Assembly (NCBI GenBank): GCA_964036045.1
Contig: OZ038389.1
Location: 36,164,912 to 36,228,911 of the forward strand
Origin: Eutreptiella sp. 'Long Island Sound 2002'
Taxonomy: Eukaryota; Euglenozoa; Euglenophyceae; Eutreptiales; Eutreptiaceae
DNA length: 64,000 bases
Reading direction: 5' to 3'
Shown here: piece by piece, positions 21,321-32,239 of the stretch
How the letters are laid out: each line of letters opens with the position of its first letter
How positions within the stretch are numbered: position 1 is the first letter of the stretch
Notes under the pieces: model-generated
Told to the model about the DNA's origin: nothing
Seen by the model: only the letters and a program-made list of their open reading frames with translations
Databases searched by the model: none
Translations under genes and position numbers: made by a program

Positions 21321-21797
21321 GTGTGCTGCAAAGTTACGCCCACTGCTGTCCCCAAACCACACCCCATATTTACCCCACCTGCATCCAGCCCCGCCATTAC
21401 TTTGGGGAGCTGTCAGTGTACACCACCACTCCCTCCAGCTCTTTCAATGGCTTTTCCTCGTTTCGCTTCCTTGACTGTAAGCGGATCTGCCTTTGACACT
21501 GTGGTGGGCGCTGTTGCATGCCAGGCGCTTGAATGTTGTCTTTGATTCAAACCAACCCTGCAGCTGTGCGGTCAAATGCTGCATGCCCGCCATCATGGTG
21601 AAGAGCCATAAGGCCATCTCAATCGCAAAGTGGCTTGCGGGAGGGAATCCACGTCAACCTCCCGTTTCCATTTGTGGTACAACCATGCATCCTCATCAGC
21701 AGTGACGCGGCCTCGCATAGGGCATTCAACTATGGTTAGGGAAAAAAAGGGGAGTCCGTCACCCCAACTCAAGGGCCCACACCAAAGTGTGGGAGTC

Positions 21798-22000
21798 CAT
21801 GGTGGAGATGAGAAAAAAAAATGTGAAAAGGGGTGGAAATGGGTGAAAGTGGGTGAGAATCCAAAAATGCCATATCCCCAATGTGGAAGAAGCATCAAAA
21901 CCTACGCTAGGGGCAACAATGATGCCCCTAGTATCACAAAGTATGGGTCTCCAGTACGCCCAAAGACACCCTGTGCGCGCACTGCGCTTCAGGCGCCCTC
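21798..22000 (+). repeat. Harbinger-associated repeat, copy 1
   Basis: Contains ccaaaaatgcca..tccccaatg, catcaaaacctacgctagggg, caacaatgatgcccctagta, cacaaagtatgggtct and a gcgcgcactgcgct end. The same module occurs at 22590-22690, 23272-23475 and 26060-26192, always in this orientation. Confidence 0.75.
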
Positions 22001-22139
22001 TATGAATGGCAGTAAGAAAAAATGGCTACCCCATCTTTTGTAGCGTGCTAACATTCCCTCTTGACAGCCTGAATGTGGTCACTACTGTGCACAAGAATGC
22101 TTTGGGCAGCACGCTTGGGTAATGGTTTGGCCATTTTGG

Positions 22140-22205
22140 TCAGAGGCCTAGGGGGGAATGTTTGCCCAGCGCGCGCCTGGCGCGCACCCGGCGCGCTACT
22201 TTTCT
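22140..22205 (+). repeat. GC-rich end motif near transposase copy B
   Basis: A gggggaatgtttgc start is followed by alternating gcgcgc/ggcgcgc blocks and ctactttt. Related motifs are at 391-427, 22716-22800 and 24841-24882. Confidence 0.55.
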
Positions 22206-22241
22206 ATTAACTATCCCGACCTCAGCCCCAGATTTACCCTC

Positions 22242-22660
22242 TCATGGAGAAGCCCTCCAAGTAGACCACATTGGACTGCACACCTTCCTGACAAAGCACG
22301 TTGCATAATAAGGCAATAGTTGTGAATTCAACAACTCCAAATCAAAGAGATCACCTCGAGTACGAGAAGGTCCATACCCATCCCAAATGAAAACATCAAC
22401 CGATGTCCCGGGGGCCAAGGGGCAAATCCCTATAATATCTTGCCAACATATCAACGGCAACAGTCATCTTATAAACATGCGACGGATACTTAGGATTCCA
22501 CAGGTCGGCACTCCATATCCCACCAATGGATCTAACGGGCATGGAGTCTGTGAAAAATGTGAAAGAAGCATTGAAATACCCTTTTTCAAACAACAATAAT
22601 GCCCATAGTATCACAAAGTATGGGGTTCTAGGACGGCTAGGCCGTCCAAATAGTTGCACT
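22242..22660 (-). pseudogene. PIF/Harbinger-like transposase remnant (copy B)
   Basis: The frame 22659-22396 contains FFTDSMPVRSIGGIW (probable first catalytic Asp region) and MTVAVDMLA. The reading then shifts near 22437 to the frame ending at 22242, which carries ICPLAPGTSVDVFIWDGYG. The third Asp and the Glu are missing. The 5' side is fused directly to the repeat module at 22590-22690, so this is an internally deleted, MITE-like derivative. Confidence 0.65.
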
Positions 22661-22690
22661 GCGCGCGCACTGCGCTCAGTGCACCCCCTG
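22590..22690 (+). repeat. Harbinger-associated repeat, copy 2
   Basis: Same module as 21798-22000: caacaataatgcccatagta, cacaaagtatggggttct, gccgtccaaatagttgcact and gcgcgcactgcgct. Confidence 0.75.
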
Positions 22691-22757
22691 AAAGGTCACC
22701 GGTGGGGCACGGGTCAAAAAAGATGCGCGGCGCGTGCCCGGCGCGCTAACGCTCCCC

Positions 22758-22872
22758 CTAGGGGGAATCCTTGCACTGCGCGCGCACTGCGTGCTACTTT
22801 TAGACTATGTTCCCCCCGAAGAGCCCCTAGGCACGCCCCTTGGAAACACCCTTAGAATTAGGCGACCCAAAG
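22758..22872 (+). repeat. 115-bp repeat, first copy
   Basis: Begins agggggaatccttgcactgc and runs through actatgttccccccgaagag to gaattaggcgacccaaa. The second copy at 24838-24952 differs at only a few positions. Confidence 0.8.
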
Positions 22873-23039
22873 TGGACTGGAGGGGACCTTGAGGGGGACC
22901 TTCCCGGTTCTTGTGGCAGTGGTGAAGGACCAGGAACCTTTAGGGGGGAACTTGACTGTGTGTTGGGCGGCGGAGATGGAGGGCAGTCAGGTGGCCACTC
23001 TAAACTTGGGATGGCAAAGGAGACGGACTCCATCTTGCA

Positions 23040-23200
23040 TCACCGATTCACCACTCTCAACCCATCTTGGTAGTATTCCAAGTGGAGGAGTCCGTCTTCA
23101 GCCGTCCCAACCACCGTGGCAAGAGGTTGCAGGCCATTGGAGCGGGTGTAGAACACCCTATCCCCAATACTGAGGTCCATGGAGAAAATGGGCCTGAGAA
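23040..23200 (-). pseudogene. SH3/chromo-like GDRV module fragment
   Basis: The minus frame reads MDLSIGDRVFYTRSNGLQPL then ATVVGTAEDGLLHLEYYQDGL. It resembles the modules at 5200-5330 and 53812-54005. It lies upstream of a Harbinger-type repeat and is probably a transposon-borne domain. Confidence 0.4.
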
Positions 23201-23271
23201 ATGAGGAGGGAAGTATGATGCTATAGCAGGCACCCTCAAAGTGTATCACCATATCAATCAACCGAGAAAAA

Positions 23272-23475
23272 GAGTAGATGTGGTGGAAATGGGCAAAAAT
23301 GTGTGCAAAAAAGTAGAAATGGCTGAAACAGGGTGAACATCCAAAAATGCCACATCCCCAATGCATCAAAACCTACTACCAAACAACAATGATGCCCAAA
23401 GTACCACAAAGTATGGGTTTCTACTACGGCCAGACGCCCAAATAGTTGCACTGCGCTTAAGGCACCCCCCTAGTA
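23272..23475 (+). repeat. Harbinger-associated repeat, copy 3
   Basis: Same order of motifs as 21798-22000, including the gggtgaacatccaaaaatgc lead and the ttgcactgcgct end. Confidence 0.75.
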
Positions 23476-23479
23476 GAAA

Positions 23480-25150
23480 CAAGGCCATCAGGCCTTTGGG
23501 CCCACTTGTCCTGAGAATGTCACTAGTGAACTACAATTTATCAGCATTTCTTTCCCAGAACTTAGGTTGGAGATTACTTTCTGTCCCATTCTCCAAATCT
23601 AGCACATCACTCCTGCAGTGCGACAACACAATGACCTCCAGTCACCAGTGCCCAGAAGCTTTTGTTGCCATTCTGGCAGGATTCTTGTTTGTTGTGGTTG
23701 GTTTGATTTTTTCCCCTTGACATGGTGAACCCCCCCCCCCCCCGGAATCACGTGGGGGAGGAGATGACAAGGGTTATCAATCTGCACAGCAAACCCCAAA
23801 CCCACCTTTGGCATTTGCACTGAGGCCAGCACCGTGCCCCACGGCCATGGCAAGCGAGTTGCACCTTTTGAAGGTGTGTGAAACACCTTGTGTAAAGAGC
23901 GAGACACACAGCAAAGTGGCAATGCAACAACGGTTTGCAATGCACTTGATGCACAACCTTCTTCAGCCAATGTCCAATCAATAATGGTGTCGATGTTCTT
24001 TTGAAGCTCACAGGCTGCCCGGTGAGGACCAGACAACTTCAGCGGAGGGTGCACAGCTTCGTTCCTTTTTGTATACCGGAGCCATCATGGTAAGTGGCTG
24101 ATGCACAGATGTGTAGTTGTATCACTTGGGAAGCAGGGGTCAGAGCAATGCACATGCGCCAGCATGTGGCCAGAATTCGCAGCAAAGATGTGGCTGGGGA
24201 AGGGTACAGGCCGGGCGCGTGTAGAAATTTTTTTGGGGTTCGTGACGCTCAAGGTGTCATTGAGTGTACTCGGGAGAACCCCGGATCGTAGAAGGTCCAT
24301 TTATGTACAGTACGAGTGCACCCAGAAACTGGGTGGACCTGAGGCCCCAGCAACGTACAGTCATAACATGTGTTGATCCTTCACACAGGCCGGGCGCGTG
24401 TAGAAATCCCCAGTTCTTGGCGGCCAAAAAATGCAATAAATCAGGATTTCCCTGGGCCATGTGCATACCCAGCGCATTTTGACGGAGGACAAAAACGTTG
24501 GGCTTGCGAACGCCCGCAGCCTCACGATTGTTTCGCGTCCAAAGCCACACATCCCCCCCCAAACTTGATGTGTGGCACAGCAGACCCCCCCTCCGCCCCA
24601 AAAACATGAATGCTGCCGGAATGCGATCTCTCCAGAAGAGGCCTGAAGGCTCAAATGGAGACGCATCAGCAGCGTAGCCTGAATCCGCCCCTCACCGGTT
24701 TGGGCCCCTGCACTTGCCCTCACACAAGCACAGGGGTAATGACATTACATGAAGAGGTACAGGGCAGGTCAGGGAGCAATGGACAGCCTGTGTGGGGCAT
24801 GTCCCCGGAAGATGATCCGAGAGTACCCTGCCCGCCCCTTGGGGGAATCTTTGCACTGCACGCGCACTGCGCGCTACTTTTAGACTATGTTCCCCCCGAA
24901 GAGCCCCCAAGCACACCCCTTGGAAACGCCCTTAGAATTAAGTGACCCAAACTGCCCCAGCTCAAGAAAGTTGCAAACTACCTTCCCTTCACATAACACA
25001 CATCATGCACAACTGGAAAAGCCATGAACAGCGCATTGGTCGCCACCCTCAAGAACACACAACTGTCTCTCTGTTCCATTGTCAACTAAGTACACATTGA
25101 GAAAACGCAACTTGTGTGCACAACATGACACGGTTGCAGAATCAAAGAAA
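23480..25150. other. No supportable gene
   Basis: Holds a C-run at 23729-23743, a 23-bp duplication (acaggccgggcgcgtgtaga... at 24206 and 24385) and the second 115-bp repeat at 24838-24952. Minus frames such as 24607-24257 are open but match nothing I know. Confidence 0.45.
24838..24952 (+). repeat. 115-bp repeat, second copy
   Basis: Near-identical to 22758-22872, spaced 2.08 kb. Confidence 0.8.
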
Positions 25151-25152
25151 AG

Positions 25153-25840
25153 TCACATTGTCACATGTGTGTGTGTGTCAATGCAATCCGTACAATATTG
25201 CAGTTCACACTTGTCACACATGGACATCTTTTCAGGGTCAGACTTGGTGCAACAAAGCGCACAAACATTCCCATCATCACCCACAACATCCTCAACATCA
25301 TTGTCCTCCTGTGTAGGTGCAGTCCATACATGTGCAGGTACGTGTTCCCACGGACCATATGGAGGGTACCGTACCTGTCTTCGAATCAAAAATTGCTGCA
25401 AATGCAAGAGTACACGCACGTACTCATGCAACTCCGGACCGGATCCCCTCCATATGTTCCTTACGATGCCCCAGTGCCACATGCGTGCAAACAAGTGCTC
25501 AATGTGTGCCCTATAGAAACCATGAACATCATTGTACTCCTTTTGCCGCTCGGTCAACGTTTTTCGACCGATAAATGGCCATGCCACATGGAGGCGCCCC
25601 TTGTATGCACCATCCATGGAGCCAATCTCATAATCCATATAATGTCCCTTCACCCTTTTGGGCCCCTCGCGATCCCAAATGAGAACATCCGCCAATGTCC
25701 CCGGGGCCAACGGACAAATCCAAACGATGTTTTTCAAGCCGTCAATGGCAACCGTAACTTTGTTAGGCACCCGGCGTATTTAGGATTAAACAAGACATCG
25801 CAAAGGATGCCTCCTATGGATGCAATGGGCATGCTATCCA
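25153..25840 (-). pseudogene. PIF/Harbinger-like DDE transposase with C-terminal zinc finger (copy C, fullest)
   Basis: The main frame 25770-25153 reads VTVAIDGLKNIVWICPLAPG, the second acidic region GTLADVLIWD, MDGAYKG (third Asp region), and YNDVHGFYRAHIEHLFARMW with the catalytic Glu and the following helix, as in DDE_Tnp_4-type nucleases. After a linker with acidic residues comes a Cys-rich finger, CALC...CDKC..QYCTDC, that resembles a PHD or RING-like zinc-binding domain. Upstream, in another frame (25840-25775), VDSMPIASIGGIL supplies the probable first catalytic Asp, so a frameshift near 25775 or an intron separates it. The nuclease would cut and paste the element; the fused finger may bind chromatin or a partner. 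Confidence 0.72.
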
Positions 25841-26059
25841 CGTAGTGCGTCACGAAATATGGAAAGTGTGGGACGTGGTTCCACTCCGACAATCTTTCCG
25901 CCCATCGATCACCATGATGCTCCTAGTATCAAAGCGTGGATTCAAAGATTGTCCCGGTTTCCTCAATAGCACCGGAAGGTTGGGGCCCAAAAGAGGGCGG
26001 AAATGCTACGTCACCCCTGCATTCTCGGGGGTCCCCAAACAAAGGGGGACAAAATCAGA

Positions 26060-26192
26060 AATCAAAACCTCCGCTAGGGGTCACCATGATGCCCCTAGGG
26101 GCCCCTAGTATCTCAAAGTATGGGTCTCTAGTACGGCCAGACGCCCAAATAGTTGCAATGCGAGCGCACTGCGCTTGAGGCGCCCCCCTTGC
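26060..26192 (+). repeat. Harbinger-associated repeat, copy 4
   Basis: Carries atcaaaacctccgctagggg, catgatgcccctag, caaagtatgggtct and gagcgcactgcgct. It lies 220 bases beyond the 5' end of transposase copy C and may be one end of that element. Confidence 0.7.
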
Positions 26193-26199
26193 GCAAGCC

Positions 26200-29100
26200 C
26201 GGCCGTGGGCCCAAAAAACCAGGCAAAACGGCGGTTCAACGCCCACCCGGTGCTTAGACAGGGCTGTGCTCGCGCGTGACACACATGACGGCAAACGTCC
26301 ATGTCTAGAAGATGCAGATGGTGATACGCTGTGGAAGGGGAATATCAGGAATGGGTAACAATCGCATCAAAACAAACATCATTAGGTTGCAATGTGCGGT
26401 AGAAAGGTTTTGAACCCCATCTTACATCTGGGACTCCAAAAGCAGTTAGTCCAAAAAATTCCGCGGTACAACGCCCACCCTGTGCTTAGACAAGGCCGTA
26501 CTTGCACAAGGGGGAGGGGGGGTATGCCAGACATGAAACATGTGCTGACCATGTCATGCCTGTGATGAGCGCCAGAAACACCAAATGGGGGGGGGGGGTT
26601 AAAGACGATCTCGCGAGAGACACTTCTGGCTATTGCCTTTCACACGCGCGACAAATGTGCTTTGCCCCGGGTGGCTTAACTGGGTTGGAGCAAAGTGGTG
26701 CCCCTTGCCCTGTTGATGACGACAGGTATTCAAGAGTCCACTTGCAAATGATTTGCACTGACTTCAACATGCACAATTAGGAGACACATGAGGTTGTTGG
26801 ATGGGACATGTGATTTCTGTTTGCAGGCCAGCCAAATGGATGCCTCTCATGAGGTTGGCGTGGTGTAGTGCAGACAGAATGCAGTCTGTCCGGACACACA
26901 ACGATGGGCAGTCGTGGGGGAAGAGGGTGACAAGAAAACAGCGACTTGCAGAATACACAGGGTCCACTTGTTGTGTGAGGGTTCAGATTTGAGTCAGACA
27001 CAGAGGGTTACTCACACACACACCATGCGCGTCACACAGCCGCAACCAACACAGTGGGTGCCAGCAAAGGGTACAGGCCCAGCCCAGCAGGCTAGTACTT
27101 TTTTGGGGGGGGTTCAGGCCATGGCAAGCTGGCAAAGCCCGCTCACCAGAAAGCACCCGAGAAATCTCTCGGCATCAAGGACCAGAGCTGTCCTATGCTA
27201 CGATTGCCCCACGAGGCGATGCGGTAGCGGACGCAGGGAGGATAAGCCGATTCTGATACCAGGAAATGCAGCGGGAAATCCCCGGCAGGCTGGTACATGC
27301 TTGAGCACATGTTGCCTTGAGTTCACTGCTGCACCGCAGTTTTCGAATGTCTCTTGGGCTGGTTGGTCAGCTCTTCCCCACCCTCAGCTTCGGTTAGACA
27401 AGCCTCACGACAACCTCAGGCGTTTGGGTGAGAATTGATCAGGGCTCAAACCCCCCTCCCGCAGATTCATCTGACACACAAAGGGAGGGCCAAAGGGAGG
27501 GGCGGAGGTCCTGCGAGTTTTTGCCGCAGTGACCACCGTCCCCCTCTTTTGGAAGGCACGAAAGGCACAAGAAATCTACAACATTGACAAGGCACAGGCA
27601 GTGGGGGGAGGGGGGGGGGGCAGAGCACGACATGTGGTCTGGCATCCCGGACGTCAGGGGACTGCAGTCAGCAATGCAACGGTCAGAGGGGTCACAGTGC
27701 TCAGGTGGGGTGGGGTGGCGAACAACACAAGCCTTTGCCCCCGAGGCAGATACGGTGGCAGAACACCAATGCCTTGTGTTGCTTAGACAGGGACATCTCT
27801 TGAGACTGGGCCAAATGACTTGGGGTTCTTGTGGCGGTGAGGGGCATCGCGTTGGACATCGCTGGGGTTGTGGTCAGAGCTTCGGCATAACACACCAATA
27901 CATCATATTCTTTTTTTTGGGGGGGGTGGGGGGTCAAGCCAAGATACGCTGCCGGAGCTTGCTCATCAGAAGGCACTCGAGAAATCAACAACACATCATC
28001 ATCCTCAAACAGCAACCCCTGCCAAACCACACCGAACATACCAATGAAGAGCACTCCGAACTCCCTTCAGACTCTTGGGGGTCTGGCTTGATTTTGGCTC
28101 AGTTGATGCAGAGCTCAACAGCCCCATTCTCTTGGGGCCGCATTTTCGCCATTCAGAAATCGGGGCACAGATATCGAACAACAACAATCATTTGTGTGAG
28201 GCACTTTGATGTGCAGTACGGGGCGCAAGGACCCCGATTTCCCGTCAGGGTGCGAGGGGGAGAAGGGGTGAAAGGTGTTCTTCGCCAACCCCCCCCCCCC
28301 CTACTCCACCTGCATGGACTGCTGGCCCAATGGCTGGAATGGTCTATGGCGGGGACATTCAGTCTATCGGAACCGACCATTGAGCTCCCCCACCTGCATG
28401 GTGCACCCCCCGCCCCCCGGCGAGAGGGGCTGTCGCGAGATTGATGACGGATGCACGTGCCCCTCCCCAGGCCTGCGCTTCAGGGAGAGGAACGCCAAGG
28501 AGTAGTGTCGCAAACAGTTGTGGGACTGCTTGGCGACGACAGGGGCACCCTCCCCCTTTGCGAGATAGAAATGGTAAAGAGGGTGTTGGTGCACCACGTC
28601 CGCACAGTGGCACGTATCAGTGGTCCAACACCGGTGCACCATCCCAAGATGCACCCGCCCAAACAGCCCATAGAGTCCCAGAAAACCTTGGTTGCTGGCA
28701 CAAGACCGTCACGAAGATCCACCAAAGCCGCTGTTTCCGTTTCTCCATCGGCGGCGGGTCGTGGCACCAACACATTCAGGGTCCAGACGGCAGGGGAGGG
28801 TGGGGGGGGGGGGGCTTGAAGACAGGCGTTCCCCCGCAACTGATCTCGATGTGCCTCCACAGCCACAGTTGTGCAGAGCAAGGGAGGGTCAACATGGGGT
28901 GGGGCAGGAACCACCAGCAGCATCCTCAAAACCCAAACCACAGAGCCAACTGCTTGGCCAACCAGAAAATGGAACCGCCAATTCCGCGGTTCAAAACGAT
29001 GCGGACACAACCCTGACCAGGGTGTTGTGGCAAAAGGTGGTGGCGGGGGGCGGGGGGGGGGGATACAAGAAAAATGACCCCCTCCCTCCACAAAAGGTCA

Positions 29101-31285
29101 GATGGGGACCCTGTGCCAGGGAGGGGGATTCTGGGCCTGAGTTCAGCAACGGTCCACAAACATCACATCAAACACAAACAGAAACGAGCGGTAATCTCAA
29201 GCGGAGAGTCATGCCACCCCTTCTCCTTTTGCTGGTTGGAATGGAGGGGGGGAAGGGGGGGGCAGTGGAACAGCCCCCTGTGCCCCAGCTCTGGCACATG
29301 TTGCCCCCCCCCACCCCCCTACAGGACGACCGCGGCGGGGGCAGCCGGCATTGCGCCAGCGGCCTCACCTGCCCTCACTTCGGCCCGTGCTGCTGCACCC
29401 GTCGGGCTGTCCACTGCCCCCGCCAGTGGGCCCAAAAGGAGATGTAAAGGGGCGCAACCGCATTTCTCAGAGGCATGACCCCGGCCCTCCTTGCACCACA
29501 TGTCACGGCCAGACTTGACGCTAGTGTATGGCTGATCGGCCATGATCACATGGTGCTGGGTCCTACTGAGTTGTTCATGGGACACAGCTGTTTCTATCGA
29601 ATTCTGTGCGCATGGGATTGGGCTGATTCCTAACGAAACTTTGTTCGCCTGCCCGACTGCCGCAGGCGGTCCCTCCCAATGCAGCTCCAGTCCGCTGCAC
29701 ACCGAACCCCTCCGCATAGAAAACCACATGCCCCATGACGACGACGACTTCATATGTACCCTGCAGCCATGCACGGCCCCACTGTCCAGTGACGGGCATC
29801 CCCAACGGAACCGATGGGCGCCCTCTCAGACTGTCCAGCCTCAGAAGAGGAAACACTCGGGGACGGGCTGCAAAGGCAATTGGGCTCCTCGGGGCTCGGG
29901 TGGTCATGGGGTCAAGTTGGCTGGCCACGGGGGTCACGCATGACAGGCGGGCGTCGGACTGTGACGTCCTCACGGCAAAGAAGGTGGGGGAGGGGGAGGG
30001 GGGGGGCTGACAGGCCATGTGTGTGGAACGCCACGCCGTAGACGTCACTGAGCAGAGGACAGGGGGTGTGGGCGGGCAGGCGGTACGGGGGGGTCAGCAA
30101 CACAACGGGCACGGGTGTTGGTTACGACCGCAGCGGTCCGTAGCATTGACAGGGGGCCATCGATGACCTGCTGCCATTGCACATTCTTTGGTACGACCAA
30201 AACAGAAGTGCAAAACAGAAAACACTCTCACTCCAGAACAGATGCCCCAGAGGACAAGGGGGGCAGGCAGCAGCCGCCGGTACAGAACGGGGTAAAGCCC
30301 TGACATACACATACATGCGGCGGGCGGGACACTCAGCGGTGGGTGCCCGCCCACCTCATCCCTCTCCATCAGCGAACACCATTAGACACGCGCGTGCGCG
30401 CACATACACACGCCCCACGCCTTTTTTTTTTTTCAAATGCGGCCGTGGAACGGGCAGAGGGGCTGGGGGCGCGCTATGGGCCATCCAAAAGCTACCGCCC
30501 CCGAAGCAGCAGACGGGGGGTTGTGCCGGTTGTTGCGGGGGTCGTTGGACTGTTTGTGCGGTCCACACACCTCCGTCCCCAGGCCATCCGCAACCCGCTC
30601 CCCCTTCGGACCCGGAGGCGCAGACATGAAGCCCGTGAAGCGCAGCGGGGGCCTCATTACACTGCGACTGTCTGAGGGTTAGAGCGGGAGGGTGGGGGGG
30701 GGGGGGGGGTACGGTCAGTCTCCGGCGTCCGGATGGGCAGCGGTGCATTGAACGACAACGCCGTCGAATGTGGGGACCGCCCATTCGGTCGCGGAGGCCG
30801 GTTGGGGTGTGGCGGCACCGCGCGGCACATCAGTGCGGCACGTGGCGCGGGATCCGTGGCTGAGTATCCGGGGTCCCGGTGTGCGCAGGCGATGCTCCGG
30901 CGCCTCTTTCGGGGTGTGTGGGGGGGGGGGGGGCAGTGGGGGGGGGGGGGGGGTGGCAGAGAGCCCGTGGGGGATCCAGAAGCCCAGTCCATTTGCTGCT
31001 TTTTTTGGGGGGGGGTCCATGAAGGCGTGAGGGGGGGAGAACCAGAAGCGCGCTTTCAAATCGGGGGTGGGCCATTGGCAGACAAACGGTGCAAATGCTT
31101 GGGGACGTCCATGTGTACAGCCCTGCTCAAAGGACGCCGGACCGACGTTTCAGGGTCTTTTGTTTTACCGCATGTTTTTGCCGGAAATCATTTTCGACGG
31201 CTTCGTGGACTGGGAGCCCTGACCCCCGGTCCTTCTTTGACGAGAGCAGCAGCGAACCGGGGGAGGGGGGGCGGGGGGGGACTGA
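26200..31285. other. G-rich DNA without a supportable gene
   Basis: Many plus-strand G-runs (for example 26586-26598, 27605-27620, 28799-28814, 30690-30710) create Gly/Pro-rich pseudo-frames. A diverged repeat pair lies at 27090-27170 and 27905-27990 (run of T, run of G, then ..gctcaccagaa.gcac..gagaaatc). A partial copy of repeat family R2 lies at about 30515-30560. Minus frames near 28650-28364 and 29560-29319 are open and could hide small exons, but no motif supports them. This is downstream of the 3' end of the large gene. Confidence 0.5.
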
Positions 31286-31287
31286 GC

Positions 31288-31580
31288 CCGGGGGGGGGGC
31301 GACTACAACTGGTCCTGATGCGACACCCCCCCCGAGCTATGTCAAAACTTGCGGGGGGGGGGGGGGGGGCTGGGCTGCGCGCAACCCACTACTATCACAT
31401 GCATACCTCAAGGGGGTGTCTGGGGGCATGGGGATATAGAGGTACGTATGCGATAATAGCGATATCTTGTCTTTGCCGGGAAGAAAGTCTTAAGGGTCTT
31501 AAGGACTAAAGGCACAGTAAGGGGGGGGAGGGGGGCTGGGGGGTGTCGCATACAAGGACCAGGCCCGGCCACCCCCCGGG
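31288..31580 (+). repeat. Interspersed repeat R6, copy near the 3' end of the large gene
   Basis: From cccgggggggg..gactacaa through atgcatacctcaagggggtg, gaagaaagtcttaagggtct and gtgtcgcatacaaggacc. A second copy with the same order lies at 41908-42320 inside intron 7. Confidence 0.8.
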
Positions 31581-31621
31581 GGGACTGAGGGGGAGGGACG
31601 GGGGGGGACTGGGGGGCGGCC

Positions 31622-32239
31622 TCACGGCTGCGGCGCGCTGTGCACGCACTTCCCGTGCTCGTACACCATGTCTGTCCGGCGGCCGTCGAGCCCCACGTAC
31701 ACCCCGGGGCCGTGCATCTCGTTGTCCTGCCACTCCCCCACGCAGTGCGCCCCGTCCGCGTAGTGGTACGTGGCCTTGCCGCACCGCTTGTTGTCGCGCC
31801 ACCCGCCCTCGTACCGCGACCGGTCCTGGTCCACAAACACCCCAAACCCGTGCCGCATCCCCCCGGCGAGCTCCCCCGTGTAGTGGCTGCCGTCCGGGAA
31901 GGCCTGCTCCCCGTGGCCGTGCATGATGCCCTGCCGCCACTCGCCGTTGTACGAGGAGCCGCTCGCCACGTACTTCCCCTTGCCGTGCTTCTTGTTGTTG
32001 TGCCACTCGCCCTCGTACACGGCCCCGTCCTTGTACGCCATCGTCCCGGCCCCCTCCTGCACCGAGTTCACCCACTGCCCCGTGTACCGGTCGCCGTTGG
32101 CGTGCACGAAGGTCCCGACGCCGTTGAACTCGTTGTCGCGGAAGTCGCCGGTGTACTGGTCGCCGTTGGGGAAGACGGTGACGCCCTTCCCGGACTTGAC
32201 CCCGCGGTCCCACGCGCCCTTGTACACGATGCCGGTCTC
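31622..32239 (-). CDS. Large gene exon 13 (last): MORN repeats 3-11
   Basis: Acceptor cttcctcag precedes GAGACC at 32239; stop TGA at 31622-31624. It codes residues 1649-1853. Eight clear MORN units follow one another (for example PNGDQYTGDFRDNEFNGVG and KDGAVYEGEWHNNKKHGKG), with a worn final unit. MORN repeats bind phospholipids or protein partners and often tether membranes to cytoskeleton. The first unit is split by the intron, completing the partial unit of exon 12. Confidence 0.92.
   Translation of the reverse strand, partial: ETGIVYKGAWDRGVKSGKGVTVFPNGDQYTGDFRDNEFNGVGTFVHANGDRYTGQWVNSVQEGAGTMAYKDGAVYEGEWHNNKKHGKGKYVASGSSYNGEWRQGIMHGHGEQAFPDGSHYTGELAGGMRHGFGVFVDQDRSRYEGGWRDNKRCGKATYHYADGAHCVGEWQDNEMHGPGVYVGLDGRRTDMVYEHGKCVHSAPQP

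Noticed and set aside
23599-24607. Minus frames between the two 115-bp repeats
   Set aside because: No family motif; the repeated NWGFLHAPGL-like peptide comes from a 23-bp duplication.
30733-31509. 258-codon plus frame, Gly-rich
   Set aside because: Produced by translation of G-runs.
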